From NCBI GenBank assembly GCA_004296455.1, contig AP018280.1, positions 2,542,001 through 2,606,000 on the forward strand: a DNA stretch of 64,000 bases. The letters are read 5' to 3'. Position numbers and translations under genes: made by a program. The notes beneath the pieces were generated by a model. It made no database searches. It was not told the DNA's origin and saw only the letters and a list, made by a program, of their open reading frames with translations. The stretch is from Calothrix sp. NIES-4101. Lineage in GTDB: Bacteria > Cyanobacteriota > Cyanobacteriia > Cyanobacteriales > Nostocaceae. Position 1 is the stretch's first letter, and each line of letters starts with the position of its first letter. This document shows, one piece after another, positions 37,892 through 49,514 of this stretch.

Positions 37892-38740
37892 ATGGATATA
37901 TTAGCTGAATTTAGAAAGGGCGGGATTGCTATGTACCCCCTAGCAGTCTTGTCGGTTTTGGTTGTGAGCGTAATTTTGGAACGGCTTTGGTTTTGGCTGC
38001 GACTTTTAAACCAGGAGAAGCAAATTGTGACTCGTGTACTAGAAGCTGCACGGGAAGATTGGACGATAGCGCGGGATATTGCTCAACGTGCTATGGATCA
38101 ACCCATCGGTAGATTTTTGTTTGCTCCTTTAAATTTACCAAAAGCTGACGCTGAGACATTTAGATTGGCGCTGGAATCATCCGCAGACCATGAATTATCG
38201 GGAATGCGGCGAGGTGATAAGCTATTAGAAGCTGCGATCGCATTAGCTCCGCTTTTAGGATTGTTTGGTACTGTGACGGGATTAATTCAATCGTTGCGAG
38301 GTATCAAAATTGGTGATTTGGTGGAACCAGAATCGATTGCTAGGGTGACTGGCGGTATTGGTGAATCCTTATACAGCACTGCAACCGGAATGGTGGTGGC
38401 AATTGTGAGTTTAGCTTTTTATCGTTTATTTCAAGCGTTTATTTTCAACCAAGTCAGAATTTTTCAACGGGCTGGTAACGATTTAGAACTGCTCTATCGC
38501 CAGTCTCCCCCTAATTACGATTTACTGCGTTTAAGTGCAGAAACTCAGAATTCAGAACGTTATTCAGCAGCAAACTATCCCACAGAAATCACTCCAGCAA
38601 CTACCCCAAATCCAACGACATCGGAAACAACAACTACACAAGATTCTTTTAATTACCCCCGTCGTCGCCCTCAACGTAATTTTGGCGAACCTTATGAAGC
38701 CTCAACCGATAATAATTCTCCCGATTCAGAAAACTCCTGA
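37892..38740 (+). CDS. exbB: ExbB/TolQ/MotA-type proton channel protein
   Basis: A 282-residue inner-membrane proton channel from the ATG at 37892. That start is chosen because GGAGGA (37875-37880) precedes it; an in-frame start at 37793 would add 33 unlikely residues. Three transmembrane segments are seen: about 12-33, about 110-132 (LLEAAIALAPLLGLFGTVTG, the pore signature) and about 155-177 (STATGMVVAIVSLAFYRLF). The last 60 residues are Thr/Pro/Asn-rich and soluble. With ExbD it would energise a TonB-like outer-membrane transporter. No TonB or receptor gene is in the window. Confidence 0.92.
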   Translation: MDILAEFRKGGIAMYPLAVLSVLVVSVILERLWFWLRLLNQEKQIVTRVLEAAREDWTIARDIAQRAMDQPIGRFLFAPLNLPKADAETFRLALESSADHELSGMRRGDKLLEAAIALAPLLGLFGTVTGLIQSLRGIKIGDLVEPESIARVTGGIGESLYSTATGMVVAIVSLAFYRLFQAFIFNQVRIFQRAGNDLELLYRQSPPNYDLLRLSAETQNSERYSAANYPTEITPATTPNPTTSETTTTQDSFNYPRRRPQRNFGEPYEASTDNNSPDSENS

Positions 38741-38802
38741 GTAAATCCTTGAGTTTGTTGCCATCACAATTACTCGATAACTTCTGCCATCATTTTGCCG
38801 CT

Positions 38803-39438
38803 ATGAAAATCAAATCAACAACTCCAACCGATGACGTTCAAGTGCAAATTGTCCCCCTAATTGACGTTATTTTCTGTATTTTGACATTCTTCATTTTGGT
38901 AACACTGCAATTTTCCCGGCAAGAAGTTATCAAAGTGATTAATTTCGACTTACCCAAATCAAATACGGGGACAGCGATTCCTGGTGCGAGCAACTTACCT
39001 GGTTCCCCTGCTGAACCCCAAAGATTAGTTTTACACCTGGATGGACTCGGACAAATTCGTAATACTAACCAACCTGGGCAACCTGTAATTACCAAAGAAC
39101 AGCTACCTGCTTTTTTAGAAAATTATGTCAAGCAAAATCCAGACAAACCTCTGATTTTGAACGCTTCGCGATCGGCACAATATAATGATGTCATTGAAAC
39201 CCTGACATTATTGCAACAAGTTGGGGGTTCCCGTGCCTCTCTTGGTGTCGCAGACTCTTCATCCTCCTTACAACCAACCAATCCAGGTTTTCCTTCCTTT
39301 CCTGGTACAGTTCCCCCAGAAAATAATCCGCAACTCCCTCCAGTTAATCCCCAAGGTGGCACAATCCCGAATGTACCCACCAATCAAATTCCCGAACCAG
39401 GAAAACCTGCAGCGACAACAGTACCACCACAACAATAA
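38803..39438 (+). CDS. exbD: ExbD/TolR-type biopolymer transport protein
   Basis: A 211-residue protein from the ATG at 38803; a TTG at 38749 could start an 18-residue longer form closer to exbB. The single membrane helix is VQIVPLIDVIFCILTFFILVTLQF with the proton-relaying Asp of the LIDV motif. The periplasmic domain includes LILNASRSAQYNDVIETLTLLQQVG, followed by a long Pro/Asn/Gln-rich tail (about 60 residues). It is the second gene of the exbB-exbD operon, 62 bp after exbB. Confidence 0.9.
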   Translation: MKIKSTTPTDDVQVQIVPLIDVIFCILTFFILVTLQFSRQEVIKVINFDLPKSNTGTAIPGASNLPGSPAEPQRLVLHLDGLGQIRNTNQPGQPVITKEQLPAFLENYVKQNPDKPLILNASRSAQYNDVIETLTLLQQVGGSRASLGVADSSSSLQPTNPGFPSFPGTVPPENNPQLPPVNPQGGTIPNVPTNQIPEPGKPAATTVPPQQ

Positions 39439-39966
39439 AACACTAAATATTAAGTTCGCCTCAATACCTGTTGAAAAAATGACGCGGAGATAGGGGACGC
39501 AGAGAATTTGTAATCACAAGTGTTGATTCCGGACTTAATATTTACATCATTCGCCATCATTCAACCGCAGATATAAATACATTGCCATCTAAATAATTGC
39601 AGAATGATTTTATTTAAATAATACTACGTAAGTATTTATACTGTTAAGTATAATAAACTTTAACTGTTACTGGATAGCTTCAGTAATCTTTGTGATATCA
39701 TATTTTATAGTCTTAAGAATTAGCTCATTAAATAAAATTGACCAGTCTACCACAACTGGTCAAAACTCACTCTAATTTATCTTCTCAGTAGAGTATGTCC
39801 CGTTCACGCGTCTCAAAGCGCACCAGGAAACTTTTCTTAACAATATTGTAACATCCAACACAAAATTTTAGTTGACTTTTCTAAAAAAAAGTCTAGTTAT
39901 TCTGATTGTCCTCTGTATGAATGAATATCTTAGTCCTGAGTTGGTTGAAATTAGCCCATTCGCCAT
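39439..39966. other. convergent intergenic region with rqcH terminator
   Basis: 528 AT-rich bases. The minus-strand terminator hairpin lies at 39738-39763. No gene is supported. Confidence 0.5.
39738..39763 (-). terminator. probable minus-strand terminator downstream of rqcH
   Basis: TTGACCAGT (39738-39746) and ACTGGTCAA (39755-39763) are exact complements around an 8-nt loop. On the minus strand TTTTATTT follows. It lies about 200 bp past the rqcH stop. Confidence 0.6.
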
Positions 39967-41697
39967 TCAAACGAGCTTCATTCTCGCTAATTGAGGTTGT
40001 CCCCAAAGAACACGTTCATTTTTATAAATTGCGATGCCTGGTTTGGCACCTTTGGGTTTGTAGACATGTTTGAGTTGGGTATAAACTACGGGAACTTGTT
40101 CACTTTGGCGGGCACGGCTGTAATAGGCTGTAATATTGGCAGTGTATTGTAAATCGCTTTCTTCGGGAATTTTGCCAGCTGGGAGGCGTAAAAGGACATG
40201 ACTACCGGGAATTTCTTGGGTATGAAACCATAAATCGTAATCGCTAGCCACACGAAATGTCAGTTGATCATTTTGACGGTTATTGCGTCCAATCAGAATT
40301 TCAAAACCACTGGGAGTCCGATCGCGTCTAAAATGAAAAGTAGGTTCATCGCGATCGCGACTTTTATAGCCTGTATCTTCGATATACTTTTGAGAAACCA
40401 ATTCGTCGCGAATTTCCTCTAAAGCTTGTAAATCTTCGGCTGTTTGATAGGTTTCAATTTGAGTAATTGCGGCTTCAACTTGTTCTAAATATTCGATTTC
40501 GATATTCACTTCTGCAAGTAATGGTTCAACTGCTGCACGCGCCCTTTTTAATTTTTGGTGCTTTTTGTAGAGAATTTGGGCATTAACTACGGCATTTTTA
40601 TCTGGTTCGAGAGTAACAGTTACAGGTTCTCCAGTTTCAAAATCAGCCAGTCTCATCTCCTTCATCCCTGGTTCCCAAGTATGCAGATGTGCCATTAGTA
40701 AATCTGCTTTTTGGCGGTATTCATCTGCGCGATCGCTTTGTTGCAATTTCTCAGTAAAGGTGTTTGCCTTCTGCCGCAGCTTTTCCAAAATATTGTTAAG
40801 CTTTTGACTCAATTGGTGCTGCAACTGGGAAAATACTAATTGATTAAACTGGTTTGTATAGTAGCTATTTACCAATTGTTGAGTATTTGTAGCCTTCTCG
40901 ATGCCACCCCAACCCAGGACGCTGTAACCCGATTCTAAAAAAACAGGCTCAAATTGATGTTTTTCCAAACATCTCAACCATGACTGCCAGTATACAAATA
41001 AATTCTGCCATTCTTCCACACTCAACGAATCAGTGTTCACTTCCAAGTCGAGATTGGCAGCCTTTAACATCGACTGAATCAAGGCTGGGGATGTACCGCG
41101 ATAATTTTTTAGTAATTGTTTTTTTAATGCGCCCGGTACTAAACCGACTCTTTCTTGCCAGCGTTGCCAAGATTCCTCCAAACTCGGTATGGTATTCGTC
41201 ATCCGGGGTGGCGATTCATACAATTGCCCCGTGAGTACGGTACGGATACTTGATTGTTGTTGATTTACTTGGTGAGCAGTAGTAATAATCTCATTTTTGG
41301 CGTTTGTCAGCACAACATTACTATACTTGCCCATGATTTCCACATAGACATGGTATAAAGCATCCTCACCAGGACGACGGGCAAATTGCAAATCAACAAC
41401 CCGTTCCCAAGGTGATGTAGTTGCAATTTCTACAAGTGCTAAACCACCTAACTGACTCAGGAGCTGCTGACTGAAAGTAAAAGTATCGGGAGTGCGGGGA
41501 GGCGCATCACCAATATGTAAACGTGCCGCTTGGGGATGCCAAGAAATTTCTAGCCAGCCCCGTCCCTGTAGCGTACGCAGGGCAATACTAATTGTAGCGC
41601 GATCGCGCTGATAAACTTGTTCCAGACGCGAGGGTAAAAAGCTTTGGCGCAGTTCGCTACAAACCGCAGTTAGGGTAGTAAAGTCAAAGGATTGCAC
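39967..41697 (-). CDS. rqcH: NFACT-family Rqc2 homologue (RqcH)
   Basis: A 576-residue NFACT protein (older annotations call it a fibronectin-binding protein). The N-terminal NFACT-N domain has MQSFDFTTLTAVCSEL and IMGKYSNVVL (121-130), then a helix-rich middle with a coiled coil (about 290-340). The C-terminal NFACT-R RNA-binding domain has SDYDLWFHTQEIPGSHVLLR and KPKGAKPG. In B. subtilis, RqcH adds alanine tails to nascent chains on split 50S subunits. The DR pair used for tRNA work in RqcH (Asp97-Arg98) appears to be E98-R99 here by eye alignment; this needs checking. Role: ribosome-associated quality control in the cytoplasm. Confidence 0.9.
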   Translation of the reverse strand: MQSFDFTTLTAVCSELRQSFLPSRLEQVYQRDRATISIALRTLQGRGWLEISWHPQAARLHIGDAPPRTPDTFTFSQQLLSQLGGLALVEIATTSPWERVVDLQFARRPGEDALYHVYVEIMGKYSNVVLTNAKNEIITTAHQVNQQQSSIRTVLTGQLYESPPRMTNTIPSLEESWQRWQERVGLVPGALKKQLLKNYRGTSPALIQSMLKAANLDLEVNTDSLSVEEWQNLFVYWQSWLRCLEKHQFEPVFLESGYSVLGWGGIEKATNTQQLVNSYYTNQFNQLVFSQLQHQLSQKLNNILEKLRQKANTFTEKLQQSDRADEYRQKADLLMAHLHTWEPGMKEMRLADFETGEPVTVTLEPDKNAVVNAQILYKKHQKLKRARAAVEPLLAEVNIEIEYLEQVEAAITQIETYQTAEDLQALEEIRDELVSQKYIEDTGYKSRDRDEPTFHFRRDRTPSGFEILIGRNNRQNDQLTFRVASDYDLWFHTQEIPGSHVLLRLPAGKIPEESDLQYTANITAYYSRARQSEQVPVVYTQLKHVYKPKGAKPGIAIYKNERVLWGQPQLARMKLV

Positions 41698-41900
41698 GGC
41701 GAATGCCCATTTTGGTTAAAGCTTCGTTGGTTAGTATAGCTTGAGTTTATGGGCGTTTGTCATCTGTGATTGGTTTCAATGATTTTTTGGTAAATGAACC
41801 ACATGGTTATATAAACTATTTGGATTATTACTGGTGTTGCTTTTGTCACCGTTTCTCAATACTTACTGACAGCCAAATCGTCAAATCATATTTTAATAAA

Positions 41901-42347
41901 CTATTGCAGTTTCTTTTGCCATTTCCAAGACTTCAATTTAAATGTTAAAGAAACGTTTTCTGGAGTTGGCTTAATCTTTAAAAATTGTTCGAGGGTGACA
42001 ACCTGACTATGAGGTAATTTGACAAAATTTATGGCTTTAATTGTGAGATATTTATTTTCGGCAAATTGACAAGAAAAAGGAGCAACTCTAGCAGCACTTA
42101 ATGCTGCATATTGTTTCCCTAACCTCACACCGATACAAATTATTTGCTCCGGTTTTTTCCCAGTTACAGATAAAGCATGATTAACTTCTTTTTTCAATTT
42201 GTCAGACTGATTAATGACTGGCTCAATCAAATCACTTAGAGGCAGACTACCACCTGCTAAAGCAGTAGATGAAGCCAGTTGAAAAAAGAGAATGTAAACT
42301 AATACGATCGCAAAATGTGTGTTCTTAAATTTTAGGATTTTTCTCAT
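41901..42347 (-). CDS. secreted hypothetical protein
   Basis: A 148-residue protein with a signal peptide or anchor (KNTHFAIVLVYILFFQLASSTALA, cleavage near residue 31). The mature part contains PEQIICIGVRLGKQYAALSAARVAPFSCQF with two cysteines that may form a disulfide, and ends in a Lys/Trp-rich tail. No known family is recognised. The signal peptide and balanced composition support it as a real gene. Unusually, its 3' end lies in a very AT-rich stretch between two genes. Confidence 0.7.
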   Translation of the reverse strand: MRKILKFKNTHFAIVLVYILFFQLASSTALAGGSLPLSDLIEPVINQSDKLKKEVNHALSVTGKKPEQIICIGVRLGKQYAALSAARVAPFSCQFAENKYLTIKAINFVKLPHSQVVTLEQFLKIKPTPENVSLTFKLKSWKWQKKLQ

Positions 42348-42786
42348 TTATTTTGATTATTTCCTCTGGAAAATTATTGGCGATAATTTATCTATATTAA
42401 AACTGAGTTATCCTGAGTAAAAGGCTTTATTTATACTTTATTTATATTGCCTTTTTATCGGATGAGAGCAAGGACTGAAGATTGCTATATTTTCCTTGAA
42501 ATCCATTGATTCAAATCAAATCATGCAATAATTTAGTCATCAGAGAAAGCAGACACCTACCGTTGAAAGAAGTATTAGATTGAATCAAGAGTTGATTCCC
42601 ATAGCAAAAAAGCCAACGGAATTGTATTATTAACTTAAGAAAAGATTTGTAATATTTAGCGTCCCCCGATCATGCAATGCTTGCAGGTGACATCAGCGTT
42701 AAAATCACCGCTTCCATTCAGAGACTGGAATACCTGTTGCGAGATTACAAGTAATTACAACATTATTTTATAAAACCCAAGCCTAA
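42348..42786. other. divergent intergenic region
   Basis: 439 bp upstream of both the secreted protein and the methyltransferase. No operator, RNA or ORF is convincing. Confidence 0.45.
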
Positions 42787-43641
42787 ATGCAGAAACAAAA
42801 AATAACTCAAATTCCCAAGCCAACTCGCTACCAGAATGCAGCGATTGATTACTATATGGGAATTACAGGTTCTTCCTATCTCCATTATGGGTATTGGGAA
42901 CCACTGCCACAACCAGGCGAAGAACTGAATATATCTCGCCTACGTGTCGCCCAAAAAGCATATACAGAGAAGCTTTTCAGTTTTATTCCAGAGGACGTTC
43001 AGAATATCCTTGACGTGGGATGTGGTATAGGTGGGAACGCAGTATACTTAGATGAACGCGGTTTTGCTGTTGAGGGGTTAGCTCCTGATATCATTCAACA
43101 AGAAAAGTTTATTCAGAATACCAAGGGTAAAATTCCTTTCCATTTGACGAGGTTTGAAGACTTTCAGTCATCCAAAAAATACGATTTAATCCTGTTTAGT
43201 GAAAGTAGTCAATATATTGCTGTTGATGATTTAGCTCAAGGTGCAGCTGGTCTACTGAGTCGCGGCGGCTACCTCTTGATTGCTGATATGATGCGTGCGG
43301 ATGCCGAATATACAGAAGGTATTTTTTCCAATTGCCATGTAGTTAGCGAACTGAAAATTGCTTTGGAAAAAGCTGGCTTTAGTTTAATTAAAACAGAAGA
43401 TATTTCTCATGCGATCGCACCTACGATTGATTTAAGTATTGATAATTTCCGAACTTTTGGGTTGACGACGATTAAATATATTGCTGACGTTGTCAAGATA
43501 GCTGTACCACCCATACATGCCATCGGTAGTTGGGCATTTAAGCGCTGGTTAGAAAAACTAATCGTCGAAGGTTTGCAAGCAAAGAAAATCTTTGAAAGTC
43601 ATCTGTGTTATGAAATCCAACTTTGGCAGCTATCAAAGTGA
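42787..43641 (+). CDS. SAM-dependent methyltransferase
   Basis: A 284-residue class I methyltransferase. The SAM loop is NILDVGCGIGGNAVYLDERG (73-92), followed by the acidic ribose contact near VEGLAPD and a motif II-like region KYDLILFSESSQYI. An N-terminal segment AAIDYYMGITGSSYLHYGYW is typical of small-molecule methyltransferases of the UbiE/tocopherol/cyclopropane synthase type. The substrate cannot be inferred. It converges with por (103 bp between stops). Confidence 0.85.
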   Translation: MQKQKITQIPKPTRYQNAAIDYYMGITGSSYLHYGYWEPLPQPGEELNISRLRVAQKAYTEKLFSFIPEDVQNILDVGCGIGGNAVYLDERGFAVEGLAPDIIQQEKFIQNTKGKIPFHLTRFEDFQSSKKYDLILFSESSQYIAVDDLAQGAAGLLSRGGYLLIADMMRADAEYTEGIFSNCHVVSELKIALEKAGFSLIKTEDISHAIAPTIDLSIDNFRTFGLTTIKYIADVVKIAVPPIHAIGSWAFKRWLEKLIVEGLQAKKIFESHLCYEIQLWQLSK

Positions 43642-43744
43642 GTCCTAAATCCTATCTGTTGAATTTGATAACTACTTGATAACTATATGGTGTTAGGCGA
43701 CACACTCAAAGGCATTACCTGAACACCATATGATTATTTAATTA

Positions 43745-45071
<1,327 letters not shown>

Positions 45072-46820
45072 TCAAAATGGTGTTTTTGCAAACAATTTAC
45101 ATATATTGTCTAACTTTGGATGTGTAAAAGTAAGTTCTCTAGCGTGCAAATGTAATCGACTAACATCTGTCATACATCCATACAATTTATCTCCTAAAAT
45201 CGGTATACTTAAACCCATTTTATCACTGCTATGTACCCGAATTTGATGAGTTCTCCCGGTGATTGGTTTAAATTCCACACGTGTATATTTGCTTTGTCTT
45301 TCCAGAATCTGATAATGGGTTATACTCGGTTTTCCATAGGTGAAATTAACTTCTTGATAAGGGCGATTTTCGGGATTTCTCCATAATGGTAATCTAATGA
45401 CACCATCCTTAGTTTCTAAGTAACCCGAAAGCACTGCTTCATAAATTTTTTCCACCTGTCTTTGGAGAAATTCCTGACTAATTTGGCGATAAATATCCAG
45501 GTGACGAGCGAATAGTAAAATACCAGAAGTTTCTTGATCTAATCGATGTATTGCCATTAAATTCATTCCATCTGGGAGTAGATTTCGCAGGCGGCTGAGA
45601 ACACTATCTTGAGTATGATGATATCTACCAGGAACAGAAAGTAATCCTGCTGGTTTATCAATCGCAATTATATATTCATCTTGGTAAATAATTGGGAGTT
45701 GTGAGCGGGGATTGATAATTAAAGGTGGGGAGATATTTACACAACTTTTTTGTGTCTTGTTGTCCACCACATCAACTTTCTCCACTTTTTCCTTTCCCCT
45801 AGCTTCATTTCCCCAAATTCCAGATAATAAAAACCCCATTATTGGCTGACAGCGTTCATCACAAGCACCATAAAATTCTCCTGTTATCTTATCACCTATT
45901 CTCGAAGACTCACCCCACCAAAACTCTGCCATTGCTAGGGGTTGTAATTTATTTACAGCAGCATAATGCAGTAACTTGGGGGCACAGCAATCACCTGTCC
46001 CTGTGGGCAAACCTAAAGGCATTAATTCCCGTAATGTTTGTGACATCCCGAAGAAGTTTGTCAGAGAATATGCCGCGTGCATTTGTGCCTGAAGTTGTTG
46101 AGAAAGCTGTTTGCGGAGTTGTTTTAATTCCCAAATTCGCTTATCAGCAACTTCTATGATTTCTTGGATGGGGCGTATTTTTTGATTGACTTCGCGTTTC
46201 CATAATTTTAATTCAATTCCATTTTGACGACTGGCTGCATCAAGTTCTGCAAGAGCTAGCGCCAATGTTTCCCCAGTCAGGGTTGTGGCAAATATTTGTC
46301 GTTGTTGATGTCGCTGTTGTTTACGTTGTTGGTGAACTTGCTGAAGATTCTGCGATCGCACAGCCAATTCTCGAGCTATAGTTTGATATTGTTGGCGTTC
46401 TGGTATTTGTTGGAGAGTAATTATTTCCTGTTTAATACTATCTAATTCTTCTAAGGTGCGACTTTCATCTAAAGCCACTGCATCTCTTCCAGGAATAGCT
46501 GGAACCCATCCTTCAACTTGACTATATCCATTTAACAATCCCGAAAATGCTTTGAGTATTCTTTGTTCGCCATCTGGTAATTCAACTAGTAAGATGCCAT
46601 ACATTTTGCCTTCGCGGGAATATTGTTCATCGCTGGCTAAATACTGCATTAATCCACGAGCAATATTTTCCACTAGGGGAGTACGTGGAAGTTGTAGTAA
46701 TCTCCCAGTTTGAGGGCAATTCCCTTGATAGAAGTAACTGGGATTGGTGGTATTAAGATAGTGCTGATCAATGGGATAATTATGATCTAAAAAATCTGAT
46801 AGTGGATGTAAAAGTCCCAT
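45072..46820 (-). CDS. RluA-family pseudouridine synthase with long N-terminal extension
   Basis: A 582-residue protein. The C-terminal 220 residues are an RluA-type pseudouridine synthase: IAIDKPAGLLSVPG, then the catalytic aspartate D428 in MAIHRLDQETSGILLFAR, and GRTHQIRVH. The N-terminal 350 residues form the extended region of the large RluA subgroup, with a coiled coil rich in Gln/Arg (about 130-270) and a CDERCQPIMGFLLSG block whose cysteines may bind metal. It would isomerise specific uridines in rRNA or tRNA. Its start lies only 15 bp from the divergent gene at 46836, so the two promoters must overlap one or both coding regions. Confidence 0.9.
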   Translation of the reverse strand: MGLLHPLSDFLDHNYPIDQHYLNTTNPSYFYQGNCPQTGRLLQLPRTPLVENIARGLMQYLASDEQYSREGKMYGILLVELPDGEQRILKAFSGLLNGYSQVEGWVPAIPGRDAVALDESRTLEELDSIKQEIITLQQIPERQQYQTIARELAVRSQNLQQVHQQRKQQRHQQRQIFATTLTGETLALALAELDAASRQNGIELKLWKREVNQKIRPIQEIIEVADKRIWELKQLRKQLSQQLQAQMHAAYSLTNFFGMSQTLRELMPLGLPTGTGDCCAPKLLHYAAVNKLQPLAMAEFWWGESSRIGDKITGEFYGACDERCQPIMGFLLSGIWGNEARGKEKVEKVDVVDNKTQKSCVNISPPLIINPRSQLPIIYQDEYIIAIDKPAGLLSVPGRYHHTQDSVLSRLRNLLPDGMNLMAIHRLDQETSGILLFARHLDIYRQISQEFLQRQVEKIYEAVLSGYLETKDGVIRLPLWRNPENRPYQEVNFTYGKPSITHYQILERQSKYTRVEFKPITGRTHQIRVHSSDKMGLSIPILGDKLYGCMTDVSRLHLHARELTFTHPKLDNICKLFAKTPF

Positions 46821-46835
46821 ATATGGAAAAATAAA

Positions 46836-47516
46836 ATGGACAAAATCAAAGACGCGATCGCAATCTATGCTGCTAACTTTGTATTATTTAGCTTAATTGT
46901 TCTTTCGATCCGATTTCCAGCGAATGTTTTAAATGAAGTCATAGTATCTAATTTACCAAAAGCTACTAATGAATTAGCACAGGCTGCAAACGAAGCCAGA
47001 ATTGCTAGTGTAATTAGTGCAATTCTAGACCCTATCTATATTGGTGCAATTATTTACTGTTTGTGGCAAATTAAACGAGGTGGAGCTTTTAATTATAGTA
47101 ATGCAATGTCTGCTGGACTGAAAACTTGGGGCAAATTATTTACCGTCAATTTAGTCGCAGGAATATTTATTTTCTTAGGTGCTCTTGCTTTTATCATTCC
47201 CGGAATTATGTTAGCTGTTAGATATTCCTTAAGTACATCAATTGTGATTGTGGAAGGGTATGGAAACAGTTCTGTGGTTTTAAAGCGCAGTGCTACATTA
47301 ACCGCAGGCAGGCGTTGGGAAATCTTTGGCATTAGTTGTTTATTGATTATTTTATTATTTATTCTGGCGATTATCATTGGTATCCCATTTGCATTTTCAA
47401 ATAGTATTATCAGTAACGTCATATCTACATCTATAGTTGATTTGCTTGTACCTGTATTGGCAATTGTGCTGTTTTTATATTATTGGCAGGCACAACAGGA
47501 AGAAAAAATTGCCTAA
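46836..47516 (+). CDS. integral membrane protein (DUF975/GDPD-membrane-domain-like)
   Basis: A 226-residue protein with about five to six hydrophobic helices (12-30, 57-77, 100-128, 162-185, 195-217). The amphipathic segment between helices (SNAMSAGLKTWGKLFTVNLVAG and VVLKRSATLTAGRRWEIFG) is the pattern of the glycerophosphodiesterase-membrane/DUF975 type of bacterial membrane proteins. No catalytic residues are apparent. Function unknown. It is divergent from and almost touching the pseudouridine synthase gene. Confidence 0.8.
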   Translation: MDKIKDAIAIYAANFVLFSLIVLSIRFPANVLNEVIVSNLPKATNELAQAANEARIASVISAILDPIYIGAIIYCLWQIKRGGAFNYSNAMSAGLKTWGKLFTVNLVAGIFIFLGALAFIIPGIMLAVRYSLSTSIVIVEGYGNSSVVLKRSATLTAGRRWEIFGISCLLIILLFILAIIIGIPFAFSNSIISNVISTSIVDLLVPVLAIVLFLYYWQAQQEEKIA

Positions 47517-47805
47517 GGAATATTTCAGATAAACGTCATTTTCAATAGCTATAGTTATGGTGGGTGCGTGATTGCTAAAAATCAGAGTCATGACGCTGGT
47601 AAAATATCTTTTATAGCTCTCATGTCACCCTCCCAATTGTTTTTCACCATGATGGATAATATATGCATCATGGTAATTACTAATCAAATTTTCTCTGTAG
47701 TCTTCGGAAAGCCCCACACTCAAGTAAGAAGTTATTGAGCGATCGCACTTTTTGTATAAGCTAAAATAATACCCTGAACGAGAAAAAAGCAAATTTATAA
47801 TTTTT

Positions 47806-49281
47806 ATGTCTACTACTACGACTGTAAAGACTGAGTACGAGGCGATTATTGGCTTAGAAACCCACTGTCAACTCAGTACCAACACGAAAATTTTCTCCGA
47901 TAGCTCCACAGCATTCGGTGCTGACCCTAATACTAACATTGACCCTGTTTGTATGGGTATGCCTGGAGTATTACCCGTTCTCAACCAAAAGGTTTTGGAA
48001 TATGCGGTAAAAACTGGGTTAGCTTTGAATTGTGAAATTGCTAAATATAGTAAATTCGATCGCAAGCAATATTTTTATCCTGACTTACCCAAAAACTACC
48101 AAATTTCCCAATACGATTTACCAATCGCGGAACATGGCTGGTTAGAAATTGAGTTGATTGATAAGGATGGGAATCCGACTCGCAAAAGAATTGGTATTAC
48201 TCGGCTGCATATGGAGGAAGATGCAGGCAAATTAGTCCATGCAGGCAGTGACAGACTCTCCGGTTCCGCATACTCTCTAGTAGACTACAACCGCGCCGGT
48301 GTTCCTTTGGTGGAAATCGTCTCCGAGCCAGATTTACGTTCCGGGCAAGAAGCTGCGGAATACGCCCAAGAATTACGGCGGATTGTCCGTTACTTGGGTG
48401 TGAGCGATGGTAACATGCAAGAAGGTTCGCTACGGTGTGACGTAAATATTTCTGTGCGTCCTGTCGGGCAAGAAAAATTTGGCACCAAAGTCGAAATCAA
48501 AAATATGAACTCCTTCAGCGCTATTCAAAGAGCGATTGAATACGAGATTGAACGTCAAATTGCAGCTGTGGAAGCAGGTGAAGAAATTATTCAAGAAACT
48601 CGACTCTGGGAGGAAGGTTCGCAACGTACTATTAGTATGCGGAAAAAGGAAGGTTCCAGCGATTATCGTTACTTCCCGGAACCAGATTTGGGGCCAATTG
48701 AAGTTTCTAGTGAACAGCTTACCACTTGGAAAGGCGATATCCCCGAACTTCCCGCCAGTAAACGCCATCGCTATGAAGAGGAATTGGGGCTTTCAGCTTA
48801 TGATGCGCGTGTGTTAACGGAGGAATTCGCAACTTCTGCCTATTTTGAAGCTGCGATCGCATCGGGTGCAAATGCTAAAATTGCTGCTAACTGGATTACT
48901 CAAGATATTGCTGCTTACCTAAATAAGCAAAAACTGAATATTTCCGAAATCGGTTTAACTCCCCAAAATCTCGCAGATGTAATTACTCGCCTCGAAAGTG
49001 GCAAAATTAGTAATGCGATCGCTAAAGAAAAGTTACCCGATTTGCTTAATGGTGTTACTCCTGAAAAAGCCTTCGCTGGTAAGGAACTTATTTCTGATCC
49101 TGCGATTCTTGAACCCATAGTTGATGAAGTTATCGCCGCCAACCAAAAAGAATACGAAAAATACAAAGCCGGAAACACTAACCTCAAGGGCTTTTTTGTG
49201 GGGCAAGTCCTGAAAAAGACAAACAAACTTGCTGAACCTCGTCTCACTAACGAGTTGGTGGAGAAAAAGCTCAACGCTTAA
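47806..49281 (+). CDS. gatB: Asp-tRNA(Asn)/Glu-tRNA(Gln) amidotransferase subunit B
   Basis: A 491-residue GatB. The N-terminal cradle has EAIIGLETHCQLSTNTKIF and VCMGMPGVLPVLN (C-containing zinc-type loop), then DYNRAGVPLVEIVSEPD and the GxxRCDVN motif EGSLRCDVNISVRP. The C-terminal YqeY-like tail domain ends LKGFFVGQVLKKTNKLAEPRLTNELVEKKL and contacts the tRNA. GatB activates Glu-tRNA(Gln) for amidation with ammonia from GatA, as cyanobacteria lack GlnRS. gatA and gatC are not in the window, as is usual in cyanobacteria. Full length; no defects. Confidence 0.97.
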   Translation: MSTTTTVKTEYEAIIGLETHCQLSTNTKIFSDSSTAFGADPNTNIDPVCMGMPGVLPVLNQKVLEYAVKTGLALNCEIAKYSKFDRKQYFYPDLPKNYQISQYDLPIAEHGWLEIELIDKDGNPTRKRIGITRLHMEEDAGKLVHAGSDRLSGSAYSLVDYNRAGVPLVEIVSEPDLRSGQEAAEYAQELRRIVRYLGVSDGNMQEGSLRCDVNISVRPVGQEKFGTKVEIKNMNSFSAIQRAIEYEIERQIAAVEAGEEIIQETRLWEEGSQRTISMRKKEGSSDYRYFPEPDLGPIEVSSEQLTTWKGDIPELPASKRHRYEEELGLSAYDARVLTEEFATSAYFEAAIASGANAKIAANWITQDIAAYLNKQKLNISEIGLTPQNLADVITRLESGKISNAIAKEKLPDLLNGVTPEKAFAGKELISDPAILEPIVDEVIAANQKEYEKYKAGNTNLKGFFVGQVLKKTNKLAEPRLTNELVEKKLNA

Positions 49282-49514
49282 TCTCAAAACACGGAATTAT
49301 TCTGACTTAAACCGAATTAAAATACCAGGTTTCTACTCAAATACTGCCTTGCACAATAGCAGGATGAATTAGCCTCACCCAGAGGCGCTGAGATTTCAGA
49401 TATTGAATCAGCAGCACCTAAATACCGAGACTGTGTAAAGCCTTAAAGATATCTTTACAAAATCTTTACCAGAAAATTTGCAATAATGGGTAGCGCCCCT
49501 CATCCCTATAGTGA

